Assembly: GCA_018401735.1 (NCBI GenBank)
Contig: JAGYKI010000010.1
Span: forward strand, 1 to 64,000
Source: Schleiferiaceae bacterium
Lineage (GTDB): Bacteria > Bacteroidota > Bacteroidia > Flavobacteriales > Schleiferiaceae
Direction of reading: 5' to 3'
DNA length: 64,000 nucleotides
Below the pieces are notes generated by a model that searched no databases, was not told the origin of the DNA, and saw nothing but the letters and a program-made list of their open reading frames with translations. The position numbers and the translations under genes are program-made. Shown here in pieces: positions 27,856 to 35,963 of this stretch. Position 1 is the stretch's first letter; every line of letters starts with the position of its first letter.

Positions 27856-28525
27856 TAAAACCTTCGCCGTATTCAACGCCAATCAATCTTCCCATATCTT
27901 GGGCCCGGTAATAAACGCTCTCCATAAAGTTTTTTGAGCTAATTACCGTTTCTGGTTCATTGGACTTAGGATCATAAAACTGCGACTTGTAAGCCTTAAT
28001 AGAGGCAACCTTGGTGTGAATATGTTCACCAATATCCATTATGAAATCGGGCGTCAAACTCTGAAATTGAATATAATACAGTAGTAATCTGGGGCGATAT
28101 GGCTCTTGAACAAGCCCATTGTCTCTGGTTTCAATCTTGCGTAAGCCTGCTAAAAAAGAGGCTTCTTTAACTAAAAATGAACCACGGCCGTGATCAGGAT
28201 GGCGGTCGGTGGGTGCATTAGCAATAATAATTTCGGGACGATACTTTCTAATCATGCGTACCACCTCTAATTGATGCTCGATGTCATTTTTAAAAAATCC
28301 ATCTTTAAAACCGAGATTTTCGCGAATCGCTAAGCCCATTATTTTCCCTGCTGCTTGGGCTTCCTCCAATCTGATTTCTGCAGTACCTCGGGTACCCAAT
28401 TCTCCTTGAGTAAGGTCTACCACTCCACATTTATAGCCTAAAGAACTCTGCTTAGCCAAAGTGCCAGAACAACTTAGTTCAACATCATCAGGGTGGGCAC
28501 CAAAAGCAAGGATATCTAATTTCAT
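27800..28525 (-). CDS. bshB1: Bacillithiol biosynthesis deacetylase BshB1
   Basis: 241 residues, zinc deacetylase that removes acetyl from GlcNAc-malate on the way to bacillithiol, the low-molecular-weight thiol of many Bacteroidota and Firmicutes. The PIG-L/LmbE fold metal motif AHPDDVE is at 10-16 and the second metal ligands are in HPDHGRG near residue 113. TQGELGTRGT, a BshB1 feature, follows the first motif, and the C-terminus has GVEYGEGF. The stop lies 56 bases inside the convergent glycosyltransferase gene; both frames look real in the overlap. Confidence 0.93.
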   Translation of the reverse strand: MKLDILAFGAHPDDVELSCSGTLAKQSSLGYKCGVVDLTQGELGTRGTAEIRLEEAQAAGKIMGLAIRENLGFKDGFFKNDIEHQLEVVRMIRKYRPEIIIANAPTDRHPDHGRGSFLVKEASFLAGLRKIETRDNGLVQEPYRPRLLLYYIQFQSLTPDFIMDIGEHIHTKVASIKAYKSQFYDPKSNEPETVISSKNFMESVYYRAQDMGRLIGVEYGEGFIKAQDLGLSDLMHLSGVR

Positions 28526-28541
28526 AATCGTTTTAAAATGA

Positions 28542-28567
28542 AAAACCCCGGCCTAAACCAGGGTTTT
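28542..28567 (-). terminator. Terminator between lipoprotein and bshB1
   Basis: AAAACCCCGG CCTAAA CCAGGGTTTT with one C-A mismatch; on the minus strand it ends in TTTTT. It separates the 28588-29406 gene from bshB1. Confidence 0.75.
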
Positions 28568-28587
28568 ATATAACAAAATATTAATGT

Positions 28588-29406
28588 TTAGTTTTTGTAC
28601 TCACCATTTATCGTGATGGTAGTACCAGCACTGCTAGTACCTACTGTACCTTGAGTGATATTAATGATGTAGTTAGTTCCATTGTTAGAAACACCTAAAA
28701 CATCATTGTAAGCATTGCTTGCTGTAGCAGATACGCCTCTATACTCGGTTACTGCAGTACCAGAAGAAATTGCAGCCGCTAAATCTTCTTGAGTCGTAAA
28801 GCTAGTCCAGTCAGCTGCCGCTAATTCAACCATTTTAGTTCCCGCATCTAAAGCTACAATGGCAGAAGTAGAACTGTTTGAAGTCCACTTTAACCCAAAT
28901 TGAGCAAGACCAGTAGCAGGGTCACCACCTACACGCTCCCAAGTAAATGCAGTGGCAGCACCAAGAGGAGTAGTTCCAGCTTCCACAGTTACATTGAAGT
29001 TTACTTCATCCGTATTACCATCTTTATCAGTTATGGTAAAAGTATAAACCGTGTTACCTAAGTTATTTCCTGCATTTACAAAAACTACTGTATCTCGGTA
29101 AGTTTCGTCATCAGCATTAGAAAGAGTATAAGGAAAAGAATTTCCTTGTAAGCTAGTAGGAATAGGGTTTACTGTGTTAACGCCTGAAATGCTAATAGCA
29201 AAAGTTTCCATGTCAGAATCCCCTTTACGTGCGTCTATCGCAAAAGATAAAGTTTCTCCTTGAGTAATGGTAATTGCGCCACCTATTGAACCTGAACCAG
29301 CTTCGGTTACGGTTAAAAAGGCTGGTGCTGAATCTTCATCGTCTGTACAAGATGTGATTGCAAATAATCCAGCAAATGCTAGAGCTAAATACTTGGTAAT
29401 TTTCAT
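28588..29406 (-). CDS. Surface-exposed lipoprotein of unknown function
   Basis: 272 residues. Signal peptide MKITKYLALAFAGLFAITS with lipobox cysteine in ITSCTDDED. The acidic stretch right after the +2 residue matches the lipoprotein export signal (acidic residues at +3 to +6) that sends lipoproteins to the outer surface in Bacteroidota, so it is probably surface exposed. The first half is Ig/cadherin-like (TDTVVFVNAGNN, FTITDKDGNTDEVNFNVTV); the second half has FTWERVGGDPATGL and GTTITINGEYKN. No enzymatic motif is seen. A full -7 box (29447-29454) precedes it and a terminator follows. Confidence 0.85.
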   Translation of the reverse strand: MKITKYLALAFAGLFAITSCTDDEDSAPAFLTVTEAGSGSIGGAITITQGETLSFAIDARKGDSDMETFAISISGVNTVNPIPTSLQGNSFPYTLSNADDETYRDTVVFVNAGNNLGNTVYTFTITDKDGNTDEVNFNVTVEAGTTPLGAATAFTWERVGGDPATGLAQFGLKWTSNSSTSAIVALDAGTKMVELAAADWTSFTTQEDLAAAISSGTAVTEYRGVSATASNAYNDVLGVSNNGTNYIINITQGTVGTSSAGTTITINGEYKN

Positions 29407-29446
29407 TTTAAGTGGGTATAATAATTAAACCTATTGTAAACGGCCG

Positions 29447-29454
29447 CAAAAGTA
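29447..29454 (-). promoter_or_regulatory. Bacteroidota -7 box (TACTTTTG)
   Basis: Minus-strand TACTTTTG, full match to TAnnTTTG, 41 bases before the lipoprotein ATG at 29406. Confidence 0.5.
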
Positions 29455-29494
29455 AAACAATTTTCAAGGCGTAGACACTTTTGTGGGAAAAGTC

Positions 29495-29525
29495 TTGTTA
29501 AGCAGAATTCATTGCGGTAATTTCG
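29495..29525 (+). promoter_or_regulatory. Promoter of ndk (TTG - 20 bases - TAATTTCG)
   Basis: TTG at 29495-29497 and TAATTTCG at 29518-29525, spaced 20 bases apart, a fit to the -33/-7 pair of the phylum with the TTTCG variant. Confidence 0.5.
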
Positions 29526-29556
29526 CCGCACATTTAAGCTAAAATATAATTTACAA

Positions 29557-29976
29557 ATGGCTACAAACAGAACTTTTACCATGATTAAGCCCGACGCTGT
29601 GGCTAATGGTCATATCGGTGCTATCCTAGCAATGATAAACAACGCGGGCTTTCGTATCGTGGCAATGGAATTAACTCAATTGTCTAAGCATGATGCTCAA
29701 GAATTTTACGCAGTACATAAAGAGCGTCCTTTTTACGGCGAACTAGTTGATTACATGACTTCTGGTCCAATCGTTGCCGCTATCCTAGAAAAAGATAATG
29801 CCGTGGCTGATTTCCGTAAATTAATCGGAGCTACCAATCCTGCGGAAGCAGAAGAAGGTACGATCCGTAAATTGTACGCGGAGTCTATTGCTGCTAATGC
29901 AGTACACGGAAGTGATTCTGACGAGAATGCAGCTATCGAAGGTAGCTTCTATTTTGCGGAGCGCTCTAAGCACTAA
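29557..29976 (+). CDS. ndk: Nucleoside diphosphate kinase
   Basis: 139 residues, family length. The catalytic histidine is H117 in the signature [12 protein letters not shown], and K11 of MIKPDAV belongs to the nucleotide site. It moves the gamma phosphate of ATP to NDPs through a phosphohistidine. The gene stands alone with its own promoter and terminator (30001-30029). Confidence 0.98.
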   Translation: MATNRTFTMIKPDAVANGHIGAILAMINNAGFRIVAMELTQLSKHDAQEFYAVHKERPFYGELVDYMTSGPIVAAILEKDNAVADFRKLIGATNPAEAEEGTIRKLYAESIAANAVHGSDSDENAAIEGSFYFAERSKH

Positions 29977-30000
29977 GCGAAGTACTTTTCTAAATACGAA

Positions 30001-30029
30001 AGAGTCACTCCGGTGGCTCTTTTTTTTTT
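30001..30029 (+). terminator. Terminator after ndk
   Basis: AGAGTCAC TCCG GTGGCTCT (30001-30020), 8-base stem with one G-U, four-base loop, then nine T. Confidence 0.88.
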
Positions 30030-30031
30030 GC

Positions 30032-30322
30032 TTAGCGCAGTTCTACTCTAATAATCGCTTTTTCGCCTAACTTTTTATTGAGATGCTTACGCAGATCTTC
30101 ACGACGCATAGAAAGGGCCGCTTTTAAAACACCCGAGCCTAGATAAATTGTGAGCACCCCTTTGTTCAAGTAAAGGTCATTGGTATTGTCGTTTACCTTT
30201 TCGCCTGCCCAATCTTTCCAATGGGCCTTAAGCTCTGCTAATACAAACTTTTCCTCCAAACCATTTGCGCGAAGGAAACTGCGCAGGGCATCACCTAGTT
30301 TAAATTGATTGGAATCGTACAT
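30032..30322 (-). CDS. DUF721 / DciA-like protein
   Basis: 96 residues, DUF721 family, whose best-known member DciA helps load the replicative helicase in bacteria without DnaC. Visible features: an N-terminal helix (LGDALRSFLRANGLEEK), then AELKAHWKDWAGEKV, the typical W-x-x-x-x-G turn, and a beta-rich C half (VLTIYLGSGVLKAALSMRREDLRKHLN). The ATG overlaps the recF stop as TAATG, which indicates translational coupling. DciA function is an inference from the family and the recF neighbour. Confidence 0.83.
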   Translation of the reverse strand: MYDSNQFKLGDALRSFLRANGLEEKFVLAELKAHWKDWAGEKVNDNTNDLYLNKGVLTIYLGSGVLKAALSMRREDLRKHLNKKLGEKAIIRVELR

Positions 30323-31400
30323 TATATTTCGAAAATCTTAGCGTTTGCATCTATTTGTTTAACTAAGTCAACCGTCCTTTCGGGATGCGTATCCGTGATA
30401 AATATCTGACCAAAGTCCTCATCGTGGACTAATTTCACCAAAGTCGCCACACGCTTTTCGTCTAATTTATCAAAAATATCATCTAATAGAAGTACCGGAA
30501 CCAGCTGCTGATGATCTCTAATAAATTCGTATTGAGCAAGCTTTAGCGCTATTAATAAAGACTTGCTGTTGCCCTGCAGCCGTAGTGTTTGATACTATCG
30601 CCGTTGAGCTTAAAGATTAGGTCATCGCGATGCAAACCGGCACTGGTATATTGCAAAACACGATCCTTGGAGCGCGTCTGCAAAAGCAGATCCTCAAAAG
30701 AAGCTTCATGCCTTTGACTGAGATATTCAATGCTTGCTTCTTCCCTGCCCTGACTGATGAACTCGTAATAATGTTGAATGCGGGGCTTAAGGGCTTCGGC
30801 GAATTCCAATCGGTGCTGGTAAATGTACTCGCCATGCTCGGCCAATTGATGATCATAAATTTCAAGGGAATCCGCATCAAACTTATGATTGGCAGCAAAA
30901 AACTTAAGTAGGCTATTTCGCTGTTGCAAAGCCTTGTTATAGCGCATCAAATGATGCAAATAAGTAGCATTGCCTTGGCTAATTACATTATCGGTAAAAC
31001 GTCGTCTGATTTCGGCCGTATCGGTTATTAAGTCGCGATCATAAGGCGAAATAACCACCGCGGGGAAATATCCAATATGATCGGCTAATTTCTCATATTC
31101 CTTTTTATCCTTGCGGAAAACCTTCTTCTGCCCTTTTTTTAAGGCGCAATATAGCTGCACCTCTTCTTCTTTTCGATGAAGATTGGCTTCAATCATAAAA
31201 AAATCGGCCTCATTTTTAATGGAGCGGTTATCGCGACTAGAGAAATAGCTTTTGGTAAGACTTAGGTAATGGATCGCGTCCAGAAGGTTTGTTTTCCCGC
31301 TACCATTAAGTCCCACAAAGCAATTGAGCTTCGGGCTAAAATCAAATTTTGCCTCTTCCCAACTCTTAAAATTGAGAATGTGTAAATCCTTTAAATACAT
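30322..31400 (-). CDS. recF: DNA replication/repair protein RecF, interrupted by a frameshift
   Basis: SMC-like ATPase that binds gapped DNA and helps load RecA. The N part has Walker A GLNGSGKT at residues 30-37. It reads normally to SIKHYGC and then runs into a wrong-frame tail of six residues ending at 30552. From about 30576 the next frame continues as QGNSKSLLIALKLAQYEF, then the Walker B region VLLLDDIFDKLDEKRVATL and the D-loop/His-switch part FITDTHPERTV, ending at 30322. Restoring one base in the string GCTGCAGGGC (about 30571-30581) joins the two. No slippery heptamer is seen, so this is a mutation or an assembly error, not an obvious programmed shift. The stop overlaps the DciA-like start. 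Confidence 0.9.
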
Positions 31401-31406
31401 CTGCTG

Positions 31407-31414
31407 CGAAAATA
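31407..31414 (-). promoter_or_regulatory. Bacteroidota -7 box (TATTTTCG) of recF
   Basis: Minus-strand TATTTTCG, the TTTCG variant of the box, just upstream of the recF ATG. Confidence 0.4.
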
Positions 31415-31460
31415 AGCTATTACTTAGCTTCTGATTGATAGTTTAAAAAGGATTTTTGGT

Positions 31461-31468
31461 TACTTTTG
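31461..31468 (+). promoter_or_regulatory. Bacteroidota -7 box (TACTTTTG)
   Basis: Full match to TAnnTTTG, 31 bases before the ATG at 31500. It drives the TPR protein and ribH. Confidence 0.5.
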
Positions 31469-31499
31469 CCGCCTATTTTGTGAATATACAAAGCATACC

Positions 31500-32183
31500 A
31501 TGGCTAAAAAACAGAAGCAAGAAGACGAAGTACTAATTGATGTTACCCAGTCTATTTCCAGTGTTGAGAAATTTTTCGAAGAAAACGGTAAAGCGTTAAG
31601 CGCTTTTGCAATTGCTCTTTTTGCAGTTGTGGGTGGTTATGTTGCCTTTTTAAAATTTTATCAAGAGCCACGCGAATTAGAGGCTCAAAATGAAATTTAT
31701 CACGCACAGCAACTTTTCGAAGCTGATTCATTAAAACAAGCGGTGGAAGGTTTTGCTGGTCATGCTGGCTTTTTAAGCGTTGCCGCTGACTACTCGGGTA
31801 CTAAAGCAGGCGAAATGGCTAATTACTATGCTGGGATTAGCTATTTACGTTTAGGGGAATATGATAATGCCATTCGTTTATTAGACGATTTTTCTACTAA
31901 GGATCCTATTTTAAGTGTTATTGCTAAAGGGTCTATTGGAGATGCTTTTTTGGAACTAAACCAATCTGAGGAAGCGCTAGAATATTACACGAAAGCTAGT
32001 ACTGTTAATTCTAACGATTTTGTTGTTCCTTTCTATTTACTTAAAGCAGGCATGCTAGCCGAAAATTTAAGCAATAATAAAGAAGCTATTAAATTCTACG
32101 AAAGAATTAAAAGTGAATTCCCCGATGCACGCCAAGCAGTAGATATCGATCGCTACATTGCTCGTGTAAAGGCTAAAATCTAA
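31500..32183 (+). CDS. TPR-repeat single-span membrane protein (YfgM-like)
   Basis: 227 residues. A charged N-terminal part is followed by one membrane helix (about 33-52, LSAFAIALFAVVGGYVAFL), then TPR-like helices: YYAGISYLRLGEYDNAIRLLDDF, GDAFLELNQSEEALEYYTKA, LLKAGMLAENLSNNKEAIKFYERI. The layout (short cytoplasmic end, one span, periplasmic TPR) is like YfgM, a helper near the SecYEG translocon. It is probably cotranscribed with ribH, which starts 10 bases after its stop. Confidence 0.83.
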   Translation: MAKKQKQEDEVLIDVTQSISSVEKFFEENGKALSAFAIALFAVVGGYVAFLKFYQEPRELEAQNEIYHAQQLFEADSLKQAVEGFAGHAGFLSVAADYSGTKAGEMANYYAGISYLRLGEYDNAIRLLDDFSTKDPILSVIAKGSIGDAFLELNQSEEALEYYTKASTVNSNDFVVPFYLLKAGMLAENLSNNKEAIKFYERIKSEFPDARQAVDIDRYIARVKAKI

Positions 32184-32193
32184 TTTCTTTCCT

Positions 32194-32688
32194 TTGGCTA
32201 CGGCAGGTAACAATCTATCCCAGTACGACCCCGAGGCTCTACCTAAAGCCACCAACATGCGTTTTGCCTGTGTGGTTTCTGAGTGGAATCATGATGTTAC
32301 TGATGCGCTTTATCTTGGTGCAAGAGAAGCATTAGAGGCCTGTGGTGCCGCAAAAATGGATATCCGTCATATTTCAGTTCCTGGAGCGGTAGAACTCACT
32401 TACGCTTGTAAGAAGCTCTGCGAAAGTGATGAGTATGATGCTATAATCGCAATAGGAAATGTAATTCAAGGAGAAACCAAGCATTTTGATTTCGTTTGTA
32501 ATAGCGTTACCCACGGGGTTACTGAACTAAATTTACGCTTTGATACCCCAGTTATTTTTTGTGTTTTAACCGACAACAACAAACAGCAGAGTTTAGATCG
32601 TGCCGGCGGTAAGCATGGTAACAAGGGCATTGAAGCTGCAGTAGCGGCTCTAAAAATGGCCGGTCTACGTAAAACTGTGCTTCGCTAA
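32194..32688 (+). CDS. ribH: 6,7-dimethyl-8-ribityllumazine synthase
   Basis: 164 residues with a TTG start. It joins dihydroxybutanone phosphate and the ribitylamino-uracil to lumazine, the step before riboflavin synthase. Motifs: VVSEWNHDVT near 27-36, VPGAVEL at 62-68, and the catalytic histidine H97 in GETKHFDFV. LTDNNKQQSLDRAGG closes the site. The N-terminal 20 residues (MATAGNNLSQYDPEALPKAT) extend a little beyond the core. It is the second gene after the TPR protein and ends in front of a perfect 42-base palindrome. Confidence 0.95.
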   Translation: MATAGNNLSQYDPEALPKATNMRFACVVSEWNHDVTDALYLGAREALEACGAAKMDIRHISVPGAVELTYACKKLCESDEYDAIIAIGNVIQGETKHFDFVCNSVTHGVTELNLRFDTPVIFCVLTDNNKQQSLDRAGGKHGNKGIEAAVAALKMAGLRKTVLR

Positions 32689-32705
32689 ATAGCCCATCAC
32701 ATCTA

Positions 32706-32740
32706 ATAAACGTGAGTTCAACTATATATAGAACATCAGG
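32706..32740 (-). repeat. Solo end of the 190-base TIR element
   Basis: ATAAACGTGAGTTCAACTAT followed by ATATAGAACATCAGG resembles the reverse complement of the element's right end (57810-57843), which reads AACGTGAGTTCGACTATAAA. The rest of the element is missing. It abuts the palindromic terminator at 32746. Confidence 0.5.
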
Positions 32741-32745
32741 CTTCC

Positions 32746-32787
32746 AATAAAAAGAAAATCCAGCCTAGGCTGGATTTTCTTTTTATT
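32746..32787. terminator. 42-base perfect palindrome, bidirectional terminator
   Basis: A loopless inverted repeat centred on AGCCTAGGCT with arms AATAAAAAGAAAATCCAGC. It lies between the convergent ribH and rimO and has A/T tracts at both ends, so it can stop both. Confidence 0.85.
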
Positions 32788-32896
32788 ATCATGTATCACT
32801 CTAAACTGTTATTTTCAAGGTCGTTCCTCCCAATAGCGATGCACTATTGTGTTGCTTAGGTTTAATCTTTAGTCCCGCCATTTAAAGGCCAGTACT

Positions 32897-34213
32897 TCAT
32901 TTTACGTCGAGACCAGACTCTAAAGGAATGGCAAATAAATCGTAATCGGTAGTATCCGTAATAAGCACCTCAATAAATTCACCCACTGGTAAATAGTCGG
33001 CACTGATTAGCACTTCATTATCCACATCGGGAGAATCATATTCGGTACGACCTACGAAAAAGTCACCTTCAACACGATCAATTAATACCCGCATTTTCTT
33101 GCCTAAATGAGCCCCATTTAATTCGGTCGAAATTTCTTGCTGAATAGCCATTAATTGATTAGCACGCTCTTGCTTAGTTTCAGCGGGAACGTCGTCTTCC
33201 AAATTAAAGGCATGGGTATTTTCTTCGTGGGAGTAGGTAAATACACCCAAACGCTCGAAGCGCATTTCTTTTACCCATTCTTTGAGAACTTCAAAATCTT
33301 CTTCGGTTTCGCCAGGGTACCCCACTATAATAGTGGTTCTAATGCTAATACCCGGAACGGTCTCGCGCATTAAACGCAGTAATTTATCGGTGCGCTCTTT
33401 GGTCGTACCACGACGCATAGATTTCAAAACCGGATCGGCAATATGCTGCAGGGGAATATCTATATAATTGCAAATTTTAGGCTCTTCCCGAATTACATCT
33501 AAAACGTCTTCTGGGAAACCAGTAGGAAAAAGGTAGTGCAGACGAATCCACTCAATTCCTTCTACCTTTACCAATTCTTTTAATAAATCAGCTAAAGCAC
33601 GTTTCTTATAGATATCTAATCCGTAATAGGTAAGGTCTTGCGCAATAAGGATTAACTCCTTGGTTCCCTTGGCCGCTAATTTTTGCGTCTCGGTAATTAA
33701 ATCTTCAATTGGAGTGCTTTTATGTCCACCGCGCATTAAAGGGATAGCGCAAAAAGAGCAAGGCCTATCGCAGCCCTCCGAAATTTTCAAATAAGCAAAA
33801 TGGCGCGGCGTGGTCGTTAACCGCTCGCCCACCAATTCCTTTTTATAATCGGCACCTAAAGCCTTTAACAAAAGAGGTAAATCGCGCGTGCCAAAGTATT
33901 GATCCACATTGGGGATTTCCTTCTCTAAATCGGGTTTATACCTTTCGGATAAGCAACCGGTAACAAATACCTGATCAACTTCTCCTGCCTCTTTGCGCTC
34001 CACAAACTCAAGAATGGTATTTACCGATTCCTCCTTTGCATTATCGATAAAGCCACAAGTATTTATCACTACAATATTTCCATCCTCTTCATGCGCTACA
34101 TTTTTGCCATTGGCTTTTAGTTGGCCCATTAAAACTTCACTGTCGTAGATGTTTTTAGAACATCCGAGAGTAATTATATTAATTTTGTTTTTCTTCCGCG
34201 TTTTTGTGCGCAT
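32897..34213 (-). CDS. rimO: Ribosomal protein S12 methylthiotransferase RimO
   Basis: 438 residues, radical SAM enzyme that adds methylthio to Asp of ribosomal protein S12. UPF0004 domain cysteines are seen in LGCSKN (C18), INTCGF and VTGCLSE, which bind the auxiliary cluster. The radical SAM cluster is in CDRPCSFC (SEGCDRPCSFCAIP). The C-terminal TRAM domain ends at EVLITDTTDYDLFA. The DRPCSFC spacing and IPLMRGGHKS are RimO rather than MiaB features. It starts five bases after the ftsY stop on the minus strand and is the last gene of that string. Confidence 0.96.
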   Translation of the reverse strand: MRTKTRKKNKINIITLGCSKNIYDSEVLMGQLKANGKNVAHEEDGNIVVINTCGFIDNAKEESVNTILEFVERKEAGEVDQVFVTGCLSERYKPDLEKEIPNVDQYFGTRDLPLLLKALGADYKKELVGERLTTTPRHFAYLKISEGCDRPCSFCAIPLMRGGHKSTPIEDLITETQKLAAKGTKELILIAQDLTYYGLDIYKKRALADLLKELVKVEGIEWIRLHYLFPTGFPEDVLDVIREEPKICNYIDIPLQHIADPVLKSMRRGTTKERTDKLLRLMRETVPGISIRTTIIVGYPGETEEDFEVLKEWVKEMRFERLGVFTYSHEENTHAFNLEDDVPAETKQERANQLMAIQQEISTELNGAHLGKKMRVLIDRVEGDFFVGRTEYDSPDVDNEVLISADYLPVGEFIEVLITDTTDYDLFAIPLESGLDVK

Positions 34214-34217
34214 ATAT

Positions 34218-35168
34218 TTAATTGAAAAGGCTGTTTACGAAACTGCGTTTATTGAATATCTGAAGGTCTTCCATTTGCTCTCCTACTCCAATATATTTTA
34301 CGGGAATATTAAGCTGATCGGAAATACCGATTACCACCCCACCTTTGGCGGTACCATCTAATTTGGTTACCGCTAAAGCACTTACATCGGTGGCCTTACT
34401 AAATTGTTTGGCTTGCTCTAAAGCATTTTGACCAGTAGATCCGTCTAAAACCAAAAGTACCTCATGGGGAGCATCAGGAATAAGCTTTTGCATGACTCTT
34501 TTAATCTTGCTCAACTCATTCATTAAGTTTACCTTATTGTGAAGGCGACCGGCGGTATCTATAATTACGACATCGGCATCTTGCGCTAAGGCAGACTGCA
34601 AAGCGTCGAATGCTACCGAAGCAGGATCAGAGCCCATGGCTTGCTTTACAATAGGTACGCCCACTCTTTCACTCCAAATAGTAAGTTGATCTACAGCGGC
34701 AGCTCTAAATGTGTCTGCAGCTCCTAAAACCACTTTTAAACCAGCGGATTTATATTGATGGGCCAATTTACCAATGGTCGTCGTTTTACCCACGCCATTA
34801 ACACCCACCACCATTAAAACAAAAGGCTTTTGACTAGGAATCTCAGGGCTATCATCTTGATTATCGTCCCCTAAAAGAAGAGCAGCAATTTCATCTCGTA
34901 AAATAGCTTGTAAATCGGAGGTACTCACGTATTTATCCCGTGCTACTCTAGCTTCAATACGTTCAATAATTTTTACGGTAGTTGAAACACCCACATCAGA
35001 GCTAATCAGTACTTCTTCTAATTCATCTAGTACCTCATCATCAACCTTACTCTTACCTGCTATGGCCTTGGTTAATTTAGAAAAAACACTCTCTTTTGTT
35101 TTTTCTAAACCTTGCTCTAAGCGAGCGGTTTTTTCTTCTTTGGAGAAGAGTTTTCCGAATATACCCAT
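34218..35168 (-). CDS. ftsY: Signal recognition particle receptor FtsY
   Basis: 316 residues, GTPase that docks SRP-ribosome complexes at the membrane. A short N-terminal part is followed by the NG domain: G1 GVNGVGKTTT at 122-131, DTFRAAAVDQL, G3 DTAGR, G4 TKLDG, and the closing GVGEQMEDLQIF, all complete. The acidic A domain seen in E. coli is nearly absent, as is usual in this phylum. A terminator (35261-35284) lies upstream, so it probably has its own promoter although it follows the ribosomal genes. Confidence 0.97.
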   Translation of the reverse strand: MGIFGKLFSKEEKTARLEQGLEKTKESVFSKLTKAIAGKSKVDDEVLDELEEVLISSDVGVSTTVKIIERIEARVARDKYVSTSDLQAILRDEIAALLLGDDNQDDSPEIPSQKPFVLMVVGVNGVGKTTTIGKLAHQYKSAGLKVVLGAADTFRAAAVDQLTIWSERVGVPIVKQAMGSDPASVAFDALQSALAQDADVVIIDTAGRLHNKVNLMNELSKIKRVMQKLIPDAPHEVLLVLDGSTGQNALEQAKQFSKATDVSALAVTKLDGTAKGGVVIGISDQLNIPVKYIGVGEQMEDLQIFNKRSFVNSLFN

Positions 35169-35260
35169 GTTTGAAAAATATTGGCAAATATCCTAAAAAA
35201 GAGTGGTATTGCCCGAAATAGCAAACGACTCTTATTGAACACTCTATCTGATAACAAAAA

Positions 35261-35284
35261 ACCCGCTACCAAAAGATAGCGGGT
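35261..35284 (-). terminator. Terminator after the rpmB-rpmG-DUF4295 string
   Basis: ACCCGCTA / TAGCGGGT stem (8 bases), 8-base loop, next to a run of A at 35255-35260 that forms the minus-strand U-tract. Confidence 0.85.
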
Positions 35285-35306
35285 CTTTAAATAATATACT
35301 TTCGAC

Positions 35307-35456
35307 TTAGTTAAAAAAGTCTTTTGTATGCTCTTTATTTACAATCTTTTCTTCAAAAGAATAAGCACCAGTTTTTTCTGACTTTACCATTTTAATCACC
35401 TTAGTGAAAGAGGCGGAGTCACCAGATTTAAGTGTTGCAACAACTTTCTTTGCCAT
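35307..35456 (-). CDS. DUF4295 small protein
   Basis: 49 residues, MAKKVVATLKSGDSASFTKV... ending in EHTKDFFN, very basic at the N-terminus. It was found by translating the minus strand between rpmG and the terminator. A DUF4295 protein of this size regularly follows rpmB and rpmG in Bacteroidota; it is probably a ribosome-associated small protein, but no function is established to my knowledge. The ATG is 11 bases after the rpmG stop. Confidence 0.9.
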   Translation of the reverse strand: MAKKVVATLKSGDSASFTKVIKMVKSEKTGAYSFEEKIVNKEHTKDFFN

Positions 35457-35467
35457 GGTTTACTGTT

Positions 35468-35650
35468 TTATTTAATTTCTTTATGAACTGTATGACGCTT
35501 TAGTATAGGATTATACTTTTTAAGCTCCATACGATCTGGAGAGTTCTTTTTGTTTTTGGTAGATACGTAACGAGACGTTCCTGCCATTCCGCTTGTTTTA
35601 TGCTCAGTGCATTCCAAAATCACTTGCACACGATTACCTTTTTTGGCCAT
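35468..35650 (-). CDS. rpmG: 50S ribosomal protein L33
   Basis: 60 residues. [17 protein letters not shown] and [33 protein letters not shown] are L33. Only one cysteine (C14) is present, so this is the zinc-free form without the CxxC pairs. It follows rpmB by 14 bases. Confidence 0.96.
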   Translation of the reverse strand: MAKKGNRVQVILECTEHKTSGMAGTSRYVSTKNKKNSPDRMELKKYNPILKRHTVHKEIK

Positions 35651-35664
35651 TGCTATCTAATTCT

Positions 35665-35904
35665 TTACTTGGTTAGATATCCGTTGGCACGCGCGTCCTT
35701 TAAAACCGCAGCCAAACCTTTCTTATTAATATTTTTCAACGCTGATGTTGAAACACGTAGAATGATCCAACGATCCTCTTCCGCTAGGTAAAAACGCTTA
35801 CGCATTAAGTTCACATTGAACTTGCGCTTGTTTTTCTTATTTGAAAAGGAAACATTATTTCCTGACATTGCCTTTTTACCGGTCAGCTCACATACTCTTG
35901 ACAT
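35665..35904 (-). CDS. rpmB: 50S ribosomal protein L28
   Basis: 79 residues. MSRVCELTGKKAMSGNNVSF and the basic KKNKRKFNVNL region are L28. It heads the string rpmB-rpmG-DUF4295 with cinA upstream. Confidence 0.96.
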   Translation of the reverse strand: MSRVCELTGKKAMSGNNVSFSNKKNKRKFNVNLMRKRFYLAEEDRWIILRVSTSALKNINKKGLAAVLKDARANGYLTK

Positions 35905-35963
35905 GGATTTCGCTTCTTAAATTTGGGTTGGCAAAAGTAGGTAAATTTTACAGCTACACAAAC

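Noticed and set aside
30575..30600. Programmed ribosomal frameshift in recF
   Set aside because: No slippery heptamer or downstream pseudoknot is seen; a mutation or base-call error is simpler.
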